This document shows, one piece after another, positions 42,622-54,474 of a stretch of DNA of 64,000 nucleotides. This stretch comes from Gracilaria gracilis (lineage: Eukaryota > Rhodophyta > Florideophyceae > Gracilariales > Gracilariaceae). The notes under the pieces were generated by a model. That model was given only the letters and a program-made list of their open reading frames with translations, made no database searches and had not been told where the DNA came from. Where the stretch lies: NCBI GenBank assembly GCA_030374805.1, contig JARGSG010000120.1:83881-147880 (forward strand), in the 5' to 3' direction. Position 1 is the first letter of the stretch. The number at the start of each line of letters is the position of its first letter. Both the position numbers and the translations under genes were made by a program.

Positions 42622-42782
42622 TTCGTCCCCACTACGGGTGTGTTCGGTGAGCTCACCGGTGCACGGTGAGGATCACCGAAAAGTGGGATTGTGGGACGAG
42701 AATACGGTGAGTTGGGGACGAGATCACCGGACATCACCCAGAAAATTCGGTGGGGAAAAATCCTCATCGTACTGTCACGGGG
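42622..42782 (-). repeat. Right 161-bp terminal inverted repeat
   Basis: Partner of the left repeat. Same length and same internal CACCG array. The outer end is followed directly by the TTAT target copy. Confidence 0.9.
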
Positions 42783-44097
42783 TTATTATCCTCACTAAAA
42801 GCCGGTGTTGAGACGCCTGTGGTATCCTTTTGCATGGTCGAATCCACTTTCGTCTGCTAATCTTGTTGATAGAGAGGAACCATTTCACTCGTTAGAAAAA
42901 TCAGTCTATATACCTCTGTGATGCTGATTCGACTTTTATTCGCCTGCTCCGTAACTTTGTACATGAGCATCTGGGCATCCTGACAAATTCTGGGCATATG
43001 TCCATATCCACGCACATCTGTGAGCACCGGTTTGGAAGCTAGGTTCCTCTGCGCTTGTAAGGAGCTCCCCTCCAGTTAATCTCGGGCGTAACATAAGAGT
43101 TTATAGCGGCTGGGCGTGTTATACGACCCTTTTTGAACGACTGGAATCACGTTTCCCACCACAAGCGTTCTCCGAACCCATGCCAAAGCACAACAACGTA
43201 TCTACCTATCATGTTGCAAATCTCCGATAACTCTACGTCTCCGCATTTTGCTAAGGCATATCGCTACTCCATGCTCACCTGCAACCGCAACATACGAAGA
43301 ATCTGGGTTGATAGCAGAACATGTAGGGGGCCAGGTTCGCCACAGATAGTAGCTCGGAATAGTTAAGTGCTGCCACGCAAGTATATCGTTAGACGCCTCC
43401 CAACAATCCTTGTGGTCTCCGCTTGCCCTTTCATCAGCATTCCAAAGCGTTAGTATTCTCAGCCGTACATTGCAATTCTAGACGCAGTGCTGTGATACAA
43501 CGCTCCGCCAGGCGTCGCCTTGTAGAATGTGAACTCCATGAAATGACATTCTCTTAAAAAGGACTCTGAGGTATCGATAAAGCGCGGTGCAGCCCAATGA
43601 AGTAACCCCTTGGGGCCCCAGCATGCTGCAAACATACGGCTCGTCATAGGCGACGAATGATATCGAAAATATTTCTTCAGCAGCGCTGGCATGGTTGGCA
43701 ATGCACCGCCAACCTGAGAAAGGGTCCAAATAAGTCTGCAACCCGATATTGATCAGACAGCCAAACCCTGCTTTTCCCACCCAACCAATAGAGCACATCC
43801 ATCCTCGGTCCATCGGAAAACATGAGCAGCTCCCACATTGGTAGGCTCAAAGTACCAAGTATAAAGAGAGAGCTTGCGCATTATATGGCAGTGATCTCCA
43901 GCGAGGACTCTAGTAAAATACTGCTCCACATCGCCTGAAGCTATTCCCACAGTAGCCAGCATACGCTTTGCTTCAAGAGCAACGGCAACAGCGTTATCAG
44001 AAGTGAGCCATCTACCGTTTATTGCATATGGTCTGGTGAAGCCGTTGGAGCGCAAAGACAGCAGAAGAGCAGAGTCCGAACCAAGCCCGAGCGCCAA
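42783..44097 (-). pseudogene. RIC1 homologue, middle part (broken by transposon)
   Basis: Continues the RIC1 match upstream of the insertion. HVFRWTEDGCALLVGWEKQGLAV corresponds to the WD-like MRWSPDNS..WEYGGLSLW of animal RIC1. LTIPSYYLWRTWPPTCSAINPDSSYVAVAGEHG corresponds to the conserved NWPIRF..IAVVG block. KPVLTDVRGYGHM..DAQMLMYKV follows, in the right order. A 57-nt intron (42857-42913, GTATAT...TTAG, with CTAAC) joins ISITE to QTKVDSTMQ in frame. Several in-frame stops (TAG near 43480, TAG near 43225, TAA near 43075) and frame changes break it. The expected N-terminal 250 residues were not found upstream of about 44100. Confidence 0.72.
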
Positions 44098-44782
44098 TTA
44101 ATCCAGCTCTGCGTTGTAACACCTATCGCGAGCACTACCCGCATTTTCACGATTAGCCGCGTTCTGTATCGCATGAATATTTGACTGTGCGTACGGGGAA
44201 TCAGGTCTATCGACCCCGATCTTTGCGAGCGCCTCATTTTTCCGCAGCAGTTAGGGTACATGTGTGCGTCCCTGCCTATGGTAAGCTTGCGGGCTGAGAG
44301 CATTTCCTGGACACGGCGCATAAAAGTCGGAGACGTTGAGGGTGCAGGGGGAGACTGGGAGACGACGGGCGGGCAGGGCGGGGTGGGTGGGAGCTTTAGC
44401 TCTCGTGGGGGGTGTTGCGAGTAGAGATAGGATGGAGGATCGTTGGCGGGGGAGAGGTTGATGTCAGTTATGGTGAGCGTTCAAACGCTGCACGGACGAT
44501 TCCAAAGCGGGGCGTGTGGGGGCGGGTATCGCTCACCGATTGGAGGGAGGCGATGGCGGTGGTAGAGAGATTGACAGGGAATTGGATGGGTTCACCCCCC
44601 TATCGGGAACACAGTATTAACGAATGCTTCCAAGAGCAGGAGAAAAAGTAGCCAGCAGCTGGAACAGGAAGACCAGTGAATCATCAAATGAAAAGATGTT
44701 TCGTGTAGCAAAAGTAAGCACTCTCGTGACAGCAATTTTCAGACGCAGTCTATGCAAAACTCACCGTGTGTAGCCCGGAGGT
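44098..44782. other. Intergenic, G-rich
   Basis: Between the RIC1 remnant and the Harbinger transposase. Open minus frame 44321-44019 partly continues the RIC1 strand but shows no clear match. 44330-44480 is G-rich with GGGG runs. No gene supported. Confidence 0.35.
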
Positions 44783-45691
44783 CTAAGAGCGGATATAAAC
44801 AAGCTGATCATGAGCGCTTCGAAACCCGACGGCGGATAAAACCCAGAGCCTGGAGTCAATTCGCGATTCTATCCCGAAGCAGTGATTATTCACGTCTGCG
44901 ATTGCGCGAGATCGTAAACCCTCTTGCTCCATATGCAAGATATCCTGAAAGTGAACAACTGGCTCACCAACCACGCGGTTGTCTTCGTGTGATGAAATCA
45001 TTTCACAAGTTTCAGCTTGTGTGCTGTCAATAATGAGATTGTGTGGCTTACAGGCTACCAGGATACTCAAACCTGCTTTGCGCAATGAACTCCTAAGGGG
45101 CGACCAGAAGGCGCCAAACTGGCGCACTAGAATTCCAAACGCCTGCTCAACCACTGAGTGACACAAATATGAATATGCATTGAACGCATCCTCACGCTGC
45201 GAGAGATCACACCCCGAGTAAGGCGTCAAAATCCCGTACTCATTAAAATAAGCGTCATCCGCAGCAATTGCCGCCCAAGACGACAATACTGAAGTTGAGA
45301 CTAGATCTTACAGAATGGAAGACCTGAAAGCGGTAGAGTCATGTGCTCCACCTGAATGTCTCGCAGAAACAAAGCAGAATTTATAGTCTGCCTGGACCGC
45401 GGCCTTAACACAAGATGAAAACCATCCCTTCCGATTAAAGTACTTGCAAGGATCTGGAGCGTCTGAGGCACGCAGTTTCTGAATATCAATTGCTATCCCA
45501 TCCAAAGCCGCGATGACACCCTGTAATGGCGTTTTTCGTTTCGAACAGAACATATCTGAATTTTTATAGCACTGTTCTGGTGTAGTAGGAAATATTATCT
45601 GCCGTAAAGAACGTTTCAATTCAGTTAGTGTTTCATCAAACACGTAATATGCAGTAGAAAACCCAATTTCGTACGGCCATCCTACATCCAA
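44783..45691 (-). pseudogene. PIF/Harbinger transposase, nearly open
   Basis: One frame from 45691 to 44783 interrupted by a single TAA (45308-45310). DDE residues are present: ALDGIAIDI (first Asp), NRKGWFSSCVKAAVQADYKF, ARHSGGAHDSTAFR (second Asp), ADDAYFNEYGILTPYSG, and VVEQAFGILVRQFG (Glu). These are diagnostic for Harbinger. The stop falls where a Gln codon would fit the family (FRSSIL, stop, DLVSTSV). Element ends and the usual Myb-like partner were not found. The catalytic set is intact, so the copy could have been active until recently. Confidence 0.8.
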
Positions 45692-47054
45692 TAGCCCGCA
45701 CCTGCAAATATTCGCATGGTTACAAAGAGCAGAACCTCAACTGAAATAGAGCACAAGAAATTGTTGCCATTACTTTTTCTTATTTGTAGTTGGGTGCAAA
45801 AAACGCTACAAAGCAGCGTGAATTATTCTTTTGTGACTGGATACATGCGTTTGAAGTAGTGGGGTGGAAGGTTGTTGATGTGTCCTTGCGCAAAGAACGG
45901 GGATCTTGGGATAATGGTGCGAACAGTCTTACGGGTGTGAAGATCGATGTATATATGGAGAATTTGTGACCAGATTAGTAGAATAAAAAACCTCCATTAC
46001 TTTCTCTGTCGCGTGGCGGAAGAGTTGGAATGATTAAGCGTTGTCTTTGTAGACGACGCTTGAGTAATCGCTGTCGAATTCTTAGTTTGTTTCTCGCTTC
46101 CATAGTGACTGAAGGTTGTTGGAGTTTGTTGGGAGGGCGCTTGGTGGTGAATAGGGCTCCTGAGGGGCATGGGAACATGTACTCCTAACACAAGAGTTTC
46201 ACGCATACATTGCTGTCAGGAACGGAAATGCAAACCTTTTGAAAACAGTTAATCACGGGTTTCCGGTTTTGTGAAGTTATAGAACGCCCTTAGTACTGTA
46301 GGGGTTTCTGATTATTGAACAGTGCGAGTATCAAGCCGCACCCCACGATACCTTACCAGCCAATCTCGTCGAATCTTCGTCGAGTGCTCGGTCGCGGTGT
46401 GTACAATCCACCAGGGAGAAAAGAACCGAGCAAACCAGCTGGAAAGCAGCAGCATAGAATTTGTCTTAATGCAGAACGCCAAAGAAACAGACACACACAA
46501 ATGCACCTTCAATGCACCATCAAGTATTGCTCATGAAACTCAAATCAGCATCTGACCACCAACAAATTCCACCACAATCAACAACTCCACTCAAAAATCT
46601 CTGATGTCCGCCGTCGCAGCTCACAAAATTACCGTCCTATGCCTCTCCACCGCAGTCCTAAGTCTTGCAGTGGTACATCGAACCTTCAAAGATCTTGGTG
46701 TCACGAATGCTTTACCCTAATTTTGCATACGACGTAACCCAACAACCCTTTCGTGCTAAGCTCTTAACACCTGACGTCTCTTCTTTTCAATTTCTTCCGC
46801 CTGAGCCTTTTGCGCGGTAGGAGCCGACTCCTTCTGTTTTGAAAGCTCCCGAGCTTGACCAGTCAGCAAACAAAAGTCGGCATCCGTAGCCATAGCAGCT
46901 GCATAAGTTGTATCCAGAAATCTCGATTCCTGCACCTAAACATTTTCAACAAATTCTACAACCGTTTTTTTGTGTTGGTTATTCATCATTTCGAGTATTT
47001 TTCTTAAAGAAGCGATTCGATTTGGTTCCTCGAAACTTTACGGCCGTGCTTGAG
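45692..47054. other. Intergenic, no supported gene
   Basis: AT-rich spacer between the Harbinger remnant and the copia element. Short frames (45975-46206 -, 46312-46555 both strands) have no recognisable content. Confidence 0.4.
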
Positions 47055-47059
47055 CAAAG

Positions 47060-47151
47060 TGTCGAAGGAAGGCACTGCCTCCAGTTTACTTGAGTCTTCG
47101 AGCTCCGTCGGCGCTTGCTTATATGTCTACTGTTCACTGTAATGTTTGATT
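47060..47151 (-). repeat. 3' LTR of the copia element (92 bp)
   Basis: Same length as the 5' LTR with no gaps. Its outer end is ACA next to the CAAAG target copy. Its inner end has lost the TG (reads AA), and no clear polypurine tract precedes it. Confidence 0.88.
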
Positions 47152-47396
47152 TTTGCGAAAAATGCAATGCGGCAAATATCTCACTCGAATGTTTGACAGT
47201 CCCTAGTTAGCGCAGAGCGTTTTGAGCCTGCGCTGGGGCGCGGGGTGATTTTCAACCGTTCTCTTAGGGATCGGAATCGATCTCTGTGTATAGGCTTATT
47301 CATTTGGTCCGCAAGCATGTCTCGTGTCAGTCTTCGGTAAAGTTGTATTGTCCCTTCAGCGATTTGATCTTGCAAGTAATGATGTATAATATCTAT

Positions 47397-50300
47397 TTAT
47401 TTGTGGCGTTTCGTTGGGGCTTCGTTTTCTGCAATCATGATTGCGCTTCTATTATCAATCAGGTTTGGTGTTGGTTGAACTTGTTGTCTTCGGTCAAACT
47501 GGAGTAATTTTCGTAGCCATTTCGTGTGCCGAGTTGCTTGTGTGGCTGCTATGTAATCGGCTTTGTTGCAGGCAGTGCGACGACACATTGTTTCTTCGAC
47601 AACCATATGATTGGTGTCTTGTGAAAAGTATGAAGTGTTCCAGTGATTGACTTCCGGTTTTTGGAGTTAGCAAAATGGGCATCACTATCGGTTGTAAGTA
47701 TAGCTTTGTTTTCGTTGTCCTTGGTGTTCACTTGTTCGAAACTTAGTCCGTATCTTGGCGTACCCCGAAGGTATCTCAATATGATTTTGAGTGATTGCAT
47801 GTAGTATGGTTGGGGTTGGGCCATATGTTGTGCTAAACTATTCTTTGCGTACGTGAGGTCCGGTGGTGTGCTTTCTGTTATGTAACGAATACCTCCATGA
47901 ATCTGCCTGTATCTGGTGGAGTCTGCTGGTTCCAATTTGCTGCTCTCTGAAGCCTGATATATGTGTCAGACTAGTAAAAGGTGTTGCACTGGGGTTACAG
48001 TTCTCCATGTTTGTTTGCTTCAGTAGGGCTGCTATGGTGTCTGGTTGTGAGATGTGTATTGAGCCGTCTGATCACGATGAATGGTTCAGTTGAGAAAGCA
48101 AGTTGGTTGTCCGAGGCGTTTCATGTTGTATTTGGCCAGTAGTTCCTTTCACAGTTTGTCGATATGTTCTTTGGTGGAGGCTAGAACAAGAAAGTCATCG
48201 ATGTTTGTGCTTACGATCGTGAACGTGACGTCTAGTTCAACTTCGATGTAAAGACAGCGGTCGTGTTATGATGCTGTGTACCCTAATTGGGTTAGTTTGG
48301 TTTTAAGTCCGTGGTTGTAATAGTATGCTGCTGGAGGTGAGCCGTAGATGTTGCCGTCAAGGAATCCGTATTTGCCCTTGTGCTTGTATGTGCCGTCAAA
48401 GCGTGGCATTTGAAGGACGTAGACTGGTCGGTGGTGCTTGTATGTTTCATGTAGTTATGTTGATTTTATATCGAAGTGCTCGAGCGGCAGTTGTAAATAC
48501 GCGTGGAGTGCCAGAAGGAGAAGTTATGTGCTTCGATCAGCCGTGTAGTTAGTTGTGTGGCGCGGGTCATAGTGCAATCCAGGTTTCATTGGGTCACCTC
48601 GAATGTTACAACTTGCTTTTCTTTGTTGGATTGTTCCAACTTCTGCTCTTTTGATCTGTAGAGTATCTTGAGTGGTATAATTGACTGCTATGACGGTTGT
48701 AAATCACTTAGGAGCCATTTGATGCTCTCATGAGTGTCAAGATTTTCCAGTTCCTCATCGTGAGCCTTATTCCATTTCTTGGCGTCAGGATATGCACGCG
48801 CTTGCACTAGGTGTTCTGGTGGTGGATTGCTGATGTCAATTGACGTGGGAGTGGTTTTTTGTTGGTTTTCTCTTGCTTTGTACGCTTTTGTCGTTTGAAC
48901 TGTTGGGTCTGTATGTTTGTGGTTTGGTGTAAAGTCTATGGCGCGTATGTTTTGACATTCGTTTGTCCTCAGGTTGAGGACTACGATGTGGGAAAGAGAT
49001 GTAGGGTACATTAATCTTGCTGGATCTGCTCGGGTTTCCATTTTCTTCTTGGGAGCGTAGACTGGTATCGAGCCTAATTGGCCAAATGTGTACAGCCGCT
49101 TTAAATGTGGTTTGGTTCCTTACCATTTTTTGTATGGCGATGTGTTGGTAGATGAGTGGTACATAAGATTTTATTTGAATATTGCGTCGCGGGTTGCATC
49201 TTCCCAGTGAGTGTCATCTAGTCCTGCTGCATGTAGCGTGGCGCGAACTGCGTTCATGACCGTTCACTTGAAGCGTTCGGCTGTGCAGTTTTCTTAAGGT
49301 TTGTGTGGCGTGCGGAGATGAAGTGTGACTCGATGGTAATTGCAGATGGATTTCATGGCTTTGGAAACATACTCGTTGGCGGTTTCATGGCAAAGATGTT
49401 TGAGAGGTAGTTTTGGTTTGTCTTGGATGTGGTGAAGTGTTTGTTGGATTCTGGGAAGTCAACTCATTCTGTGTGTCGAGAAGTGCGCCATTTGGAATCT
49501 AGTTGTGGCGCAGATGATGATCAGTATATGATTGTTGCCGTGTCTGGATGTTGGGCGTATTGGTCTGCATGTATCTGAGCTGATATACTCTCCTGGCTGG
49601 TAGTTGTGGGTAGTTTGCTTGTGTGGGACCCGGTGCATCTTGGCTGTACTACATGAGCTCCAGGTGATGGTGGGGTTCGCCGGGAGGTTTACGGGCATTG
49701 TGGGTATTAATCTGCGTGATGCAATGATTGCGAGTTTGTTGGGATGAGCATGATTGAGTTTGAGATGTCAATTGTAAAGGGTTCAGACTTTGGCTTGTTG
49801 TTTGCCAGTGTACTCTGGGTTGGGCCATTGGTGCACTGTCTTGACGGTATGGTGTTGTTTCAGAAGTACCGTGGCTGGTAATGGAGATTTGGTTTGTGTT
49901 TTGCTTTGCTTTGGTTTGATGTTCAGTTTCTGCTTTCGCGTCGTGTTAGTTTTGGGTTTTGGATGGTTTTATCTTGGCTTTGAATGGAAACGAGCGGGCT
50001 GTAAGAGCGATGTAGGGATCTGTGTCGGCTTTCAGCTGATATTGGTTCTTGCGCCACGCTACGGTAGCTATAAAGGCAGGCGGTTGACCTTAGTGTTGTA
50101 TATTGCTCCTCGACTAGCCGTGAAGGTGACCAGTCCATATCTGGTATCCATGTCGTTTACCGACAGTAGATTCCGTTTCATATTGTTGTTGACTACCGCG
50201 TATGTGTGGATACTCTGTTTGGTTTGTCGAAGGGGGGGCCTGATTGTTGGTTCCATGGTGGGTGCACTGTGTTGTTGAAGAGGTGGCGGTTTCGGTTATA

Positions 50301-51865
50301 ATGGGCTTGTGAAGAGGTGTCATTATTGCCGTAGGTTGGCAGATGTTTGTAGGGTGTGCGCCGCTGTCTAGAAGGAACGCACCTTTGACTTCATTGTTAG
50401 CCTCTGAAGTTACGTCCGGTGGTAGGGGCTGCGGGAGTGTAGCTTGTTGAGATTGAGGGAATGCAAAATGTGGTGTTTCGTATTGTAGTGATGGAGGTGG
50501 GAATACTTGTGTGTGGTACTGAAACGGCGGTTGAGGCAATGTCTAGTGCTGATATGGGGTTACTGGCGGGGTGGCCTGTGGTTATATGTAATTGGTCGGG
50601 TAATGTGGCGTGGTATGTCTATAGTGGGCTTTTGATTTCGTGAATTTGGGGTGGTTTGGGTCTCTGCAGTGTCCATCAGTGGGATTGCAGTACACACCGA
50701 TTGATGTATGGTATAAGCAGTGAGTAGTTGGTTTGGGACTCTGGGTTTTGTGTATGGCGTTCCTTTTCCGTACGGTCGGCGATATTGTGAACGTGCTCGG
50801 GATGTGAAGGTACCTCGGTATGCTGTCTGTGTCGTATAGTTGGATGGATTGTGTTGTTGTGTTATTCCATATGCACCGGTGAATTGTGTGAATCCTAGTG
50901 ATGATGAGGGGACAAATAGTGTTGTTTTGGTAAAGTGGGTATCGATCCTTGAATTTGCGGATGAATGTTTTGATCGTTGATGGTTTACTGGCTAGTATGT
51001 GGGCAATTACGGGTTGTTTGCTGAGTTTTTGCGGGGGCCCGTGATCATGAAGTTGACTGTTGTTTCCTCATCGCTGATACCGGGGTATTGGGCGGCTATC
51101 ATTTTTTCTCGTATGATTGTGTGAGTTTTGATTAAATCGTCGATGTCGCCTTCTGCTTTGAACGGTATACTTTCTGCTTCGGTTTTCAGAAATTGTTTGT
51201 CTTCTTTCGAAGATCGTTTTATGTGCTCTATAATCTTCTGGGCCAGATCATGGGGTGTATGTCTGTCCTGTGGAACGATTAGTAGACCGAGTATATTCGA
51301 TGTTACGCTGCTAAGAATGGCTGAGAGCAGTTTGTTCTTCTTCTCATAAAATGTCTCCAGCGCTACGGGTTCTATTGGGGTTTGTGGGTTGGATTCAAGA
51401 TGTTCTAGAGTTTTGATAGTAGCTGCATATGTACATAGTGCAAGATACCATGGTGCGTAGTTGCTGCGGTTAGGTCCCGGTATGCGGTGATTTCAGTCGT
51501 TGTCCAATTTTTGTATTTGGTTTTCGTGCTATTGTAAATCTGGTTTGTGTTGTTGATATTGATTGTGGGACATTTGCAGTTGTATTTGTTTGTGCGGCTG
51601 TGGCTGTTCTGATGGTGTTGCGTTGGTAATGGCTTTGGCGTTGTGTCGTGTCTTTGGGTTGATGAGCGTCTGAGGAAGTTTGTATTGCGTTTAGATATAG
51701 CTGTAGTATGTAGGGATCTCGTCGGAGTTGGAGGTCGAGTAGGCGTGCCTTTTGTTCCTTGGGGTTGGCCGTTTGGGGATGTGTGAGAGTGCTTATATCA
51801 TGGGCGGTGTTAGAGCTTGGGGAGATTTTCAGCGTGAGGGCCCATAACCTGTGGAAAGAAGTCAC
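47397..51865 (-). pseudogene. copia gag-pol, decayed
   Basis: Protein traces in order on the minus strand: gag-like N-terminus at 51865; protease around 50430 (GAFLLDSGAHPTNI, the DSGA catalytic triplet); pre-integrase/integrase around 49650 (HRVPHKQTTHNYQPGEYISSDTCRPI..HGNNHILIIICATTRFQMAHF); reverse transcriptase around 48210 (TNIDDFLVLAST, in place of YVDD); RNase H/tail around 47900-47600 (GGIRYITESTPPDLTYAKNSLAQHM, LKIILRYLRGTPRYGLSFE, DSDAHFANSKNRKSITG). Many stops; not functional. Confidence 0.85.
51838..51849 (-). other. Primer binding site, initiator tRNA-Met anticodon type
   Basis: On the minus strand GGTTATGGGCCC starts right after the 5' LTR. It is complementary to the anticodon region of eukaryotic initiator tRNA-Met (GGGCCCATAACC). 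That is the half-tRNA priming mode known for Drosophila copia. Confidence 0.82.
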
Positions 51866-51941
51866 TGCCTCCAGTTTAGTTGACTCGTCGAGCTCCGTAG
51901 GCGCTCGCTTATATGTCTACTGTTCACTGTAATATTCGACA
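51850..51941 (-). repeat. 5' LTR of the copia element (92 bp)
   Basis: On the minus strand it runs TGTCG...CCACA, so it has the usual TG and CA ends. It matches 47060-47151 at about 80 of 92 positions. At 92 bp it is short for a copia LTR, but the flanking CAAAG copies fix its boundaries. Confidence 0.9.
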
Positions 51942-52206
51942 CAAAGAGCCTGAAATCATCTAATAGCCATATTCCACATTTTGCAAACTCGGAAGTTATT
52001 TTACTTACGGTGAAACTTTTTATGTAAGTGCTGCAAATAATTTGCGCGACATAAAATTCATCGAAAAGGCCTGAATTCCTACGTCGGCTTCTGGCGACAA
52101 AGTCTGAAGCAATTGCGGTAGTGGTCCTTCAACGCGGAGAAACCCTCTACATCCAGAGCCTGAGTTGTCTTCCTTGCGTGCGCACGAAGGGTATAACCGA
52201 TAGCAT

Positions 52207-53180
52207 TTACTTGGAGAGGATCTCTAGGACAAAACTAGAAAGGTGGTTCTGATGGCCATCGCACTCGAGAAGCATGGGTTCTCCGTTCGGTCTTAGCTTC
52301 TCCATGTCACTCAGAAATTGGTGTGCCCATTGAAATACGTTATTGGAATCCATCGATGAAATCTCTTTCCAAACTGTCACCACGGCGTTTGGCGAGGGAT
52401 ACTCTGCAATACACTGCAGTGTCTGCCCCGGTTTTGTGCTCCTGTCCACTCTTCGTGTGCGGAGTCGAGTACTTTGGAAGACGAGCATAGGTACACCAAC
52501 GTGGCCTTCGGCGAAGACAGTTCCGAGCAAGGTGACGTGGTTGACGTTCTTGAATGCAGCATACGGCGAAAATGACTTTTCTCCCTTTGCTTAGTAGCAC
52601 GGCTTCAAATTACCAGTACGAGTTTTACGTACTGGCGAAAAGCAGGTTTCACCTATATTGACAATTTTTGATAGTTGAATGTTGTTCTGGGTTATTATCT
52701 TCTTTACGGCTGTCATGTGGTGGATCAGCACTTTTGAATTAGCTGCTTTGAAATGTTTTCCATCTTGGCGGGATGGTTTCTTCAGTATATTTCGGTTGGA
52801 ATGACGTGACTCGAACACCTCGCAGAATCAGCGCGTAGTCGGCCAATTTTGAACCGAATGCGTTCATGGCTATATGGAAGAAATATGCGACGAGCATTTT
52901 AACGCAAACTTGCAGGTCTTTTTTGCATAACGCTCTGCATCTTCGGCTTTTGTTTGAGTAGGACGTCTACAATAGAATTTGCTTCCTTGACGGTGAGGGA
53001 AAACTTTCAATTCGCTCTTATAAGGGGCTCACGGGTAGCTTTCTGATGGTGGAAATGCAGCGTCGACGGAGAAAAGTGACACTCTTTTGCGACGTTTCGA
53101 AAAGATTATCCCTCATTGATGAAATCGATGCCGTTTTTAATGTACTGCGATGTGCGTCGGTCTAATTTCGTATCCATTGG
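52207..53180 (-). pseudogene. pogo-like DDE transposase, decayed
   Basis: About 53180-53105 reads KLDRRTSQYIKNGIDFINEG, an HTH-psq-like start. 52818-52600 has KKIITQNNIQLSKIVNIGETCFSPVRKT: in jerky/pogo transposases this is N-x-DETGF, so the first catalytic Asp is Gly here. 52530-52207 has PMLLECDGHQNHLSSFVLEI, with the second Asp in the DGHxxH motif. The frame is broken several times. The copy is inactive both by frame and by the lost Asp. Confidence 0.75.
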
Positions 53181-54474
53181 TTGATTACCACTTGGGTATG
53201 GCGATGCAACTTAGCGTGGACTCCCGCGGCTGGAGTCCTTGATATCGGACGGTTTCTTTTATGGCTATTGAGAGAACGAAGTTTTGGTTTATTGCTTGGT
53301 GTGTCAGTGCCTGGTCTCAAAGTCAAAAAGAACAGTTATCTCTACCGGTGGAGATAAGGGACGAAATATGAAATTGACCAGTTTTGATGTTGGATGCACG
53401 GTTGTTTGCCTCCCTCGTTTAGGTATTATTGCAAGTGTTATTGTGAAACACTGCCTGAGCATTGCCGGCTCGGTAGCAGATGATTCCTGAGTTTATCGTG
53501 TGTATATCACAGGCTGGCAGACGTTTATGCCGTGTTTATGAGTGGTGAGGAAGAAGAAGGAGACAATGACTTGTACTTCCTTAACGTTGGAACCTCAAAA
53601 CCGAGTTGAAGTACTTTTGTTTGTATTTCTATATGTAAAGGGGGCATTTTTGAACGTTAGGTACCTGTGCAATCGATGAAGTGCACACACAGTACAAAGG
53701 CTTGAGCCGAATGGACACGACATTGCCGAAGTAAAAACCGCAGCCAATCAGCAGCCGAGGCTCAGCAAGTGGTACCTGTGGGACACGAGTGGTGTTTCTG
53801 CACCACAAGTGCCCAAATGAATTGTGTCCACCCAATTTGGTGGAACGCTTTCCATCCATCCTCCATCGCGCCTGTCGCGGACCAGCATGAGAGCATCTCC
53901 ACCCAATGCACGCCATAACTGTAAAACGCTATAAAGCGCAACAACAACGTAGGAAATTTTTATTGGTTGCCGGTTTAACAACTTACCGTCATACCGCCAA
54001 GGACCAGGGTCATCTCCACCGGTGATTAAGCGTCGTGCAGGGGCCACTTGTAGTAGGCATGACAGCTTGCAAAATGGGCATCAACGCTGATGATGAAACT
54101 GTCTCATTTGCAAGCATAGCCACTTGTAGCCGTTAACGGCTCTAAGACGCCGTTTATGGCTCTGCGCTGCAGGCGGAACCCAAAGAGGAATCAGGTTCCG
54201 CCTCCAACCACGCGCGCGTAGGTAGCAACCGCGTAGGTGACCATTGCGCAAGCAACACCCTAGACTAGTGTCGCTTCCTTTTTCGCCCGCGCAGTCGTGG
54301 CATTTAAGCCACGACTCGACGCCTTCTCAGTAAAGAGCGGGCATCGAACTTCATCATCGAAACGACTTGCGTAGTTCGCTACACCACGTCAGTCACAACA
54401 ACTTCCGTAGAAGCGCTTAATATCCATAACAAGCTACAGAAAGGAAGTTCTTCTACAAGAAAAAATGGTGGCTC
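53181..54474. other. Intergenic between pogo-like and second Harbinger elements
   Basis: No supported gene. Minus frames 54047-53629 overlap and give hydrophobic, unremarkable text. The 3' part, about 54170-54470, precedes the Harbinger start and may be the element's own 5' region. It holds the hairpin at 54293-54316. Another inverted repeat, GCTTGCAAAATG with CATTTGCAAGC, lies at about 54067-54106. Confidence 0.4.
54293..54316. repeat. 9-bp hairpin with ATTTAA loop
   Basis: AGTCGTGGC, loop ATTTAA, then GCCACGACT: perfect 9-bp arms. It lies about 160 bp upstream of the Harbinger-like start codon and could be a regulatory hairpin or a sub-terminal repeat of that element. Confidence 0.8.

Larger units (their letters stand above)
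40105..42782. mobile_element. TIR transposon inserted in the RIC1 coding region
   Basis: 2,678-bp element with 161-bp terminal inverted repeats (40105-40265 and 42622-42782), about 86 percent identical by eye, most differences being transitions. Tips read CCCTATGACAG and CCCCGTGACAG. Flanks are TTAT on both sides (40101-40104, 42783-42786). The repeats are packed with CACCG/CGGTG motifs. Internal frames on the minus strand are weakly piggyBac-like. Taking out the element and one TTAT copy makes the RIC1 frame continuous across the site, apart from one TGA. Confidence 0.88.
47060..51941 (-). mobile_element. Ty1/copia LTR retrotransposon, complete but decayed
   Basis: 4,882-bp element on the minus strand. 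Two 92-bp LTRs (47060-47151 and 51850-51941) are flanked on both sides by CAAAG (47055-47059 and 51942-51946), a perfect 5-bp target duplication. A primer site follows the 5' LTR. Frames decode in copia order: gag-like region (about 51865-51470), protease-like LLDSGAH (about 50430), integrase region (about 49700-49460), reverse transcriptase (about 48750-48150), RNase H (about 47935-47550). Numerous stops and frameshifts. Confidence 0.92.
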
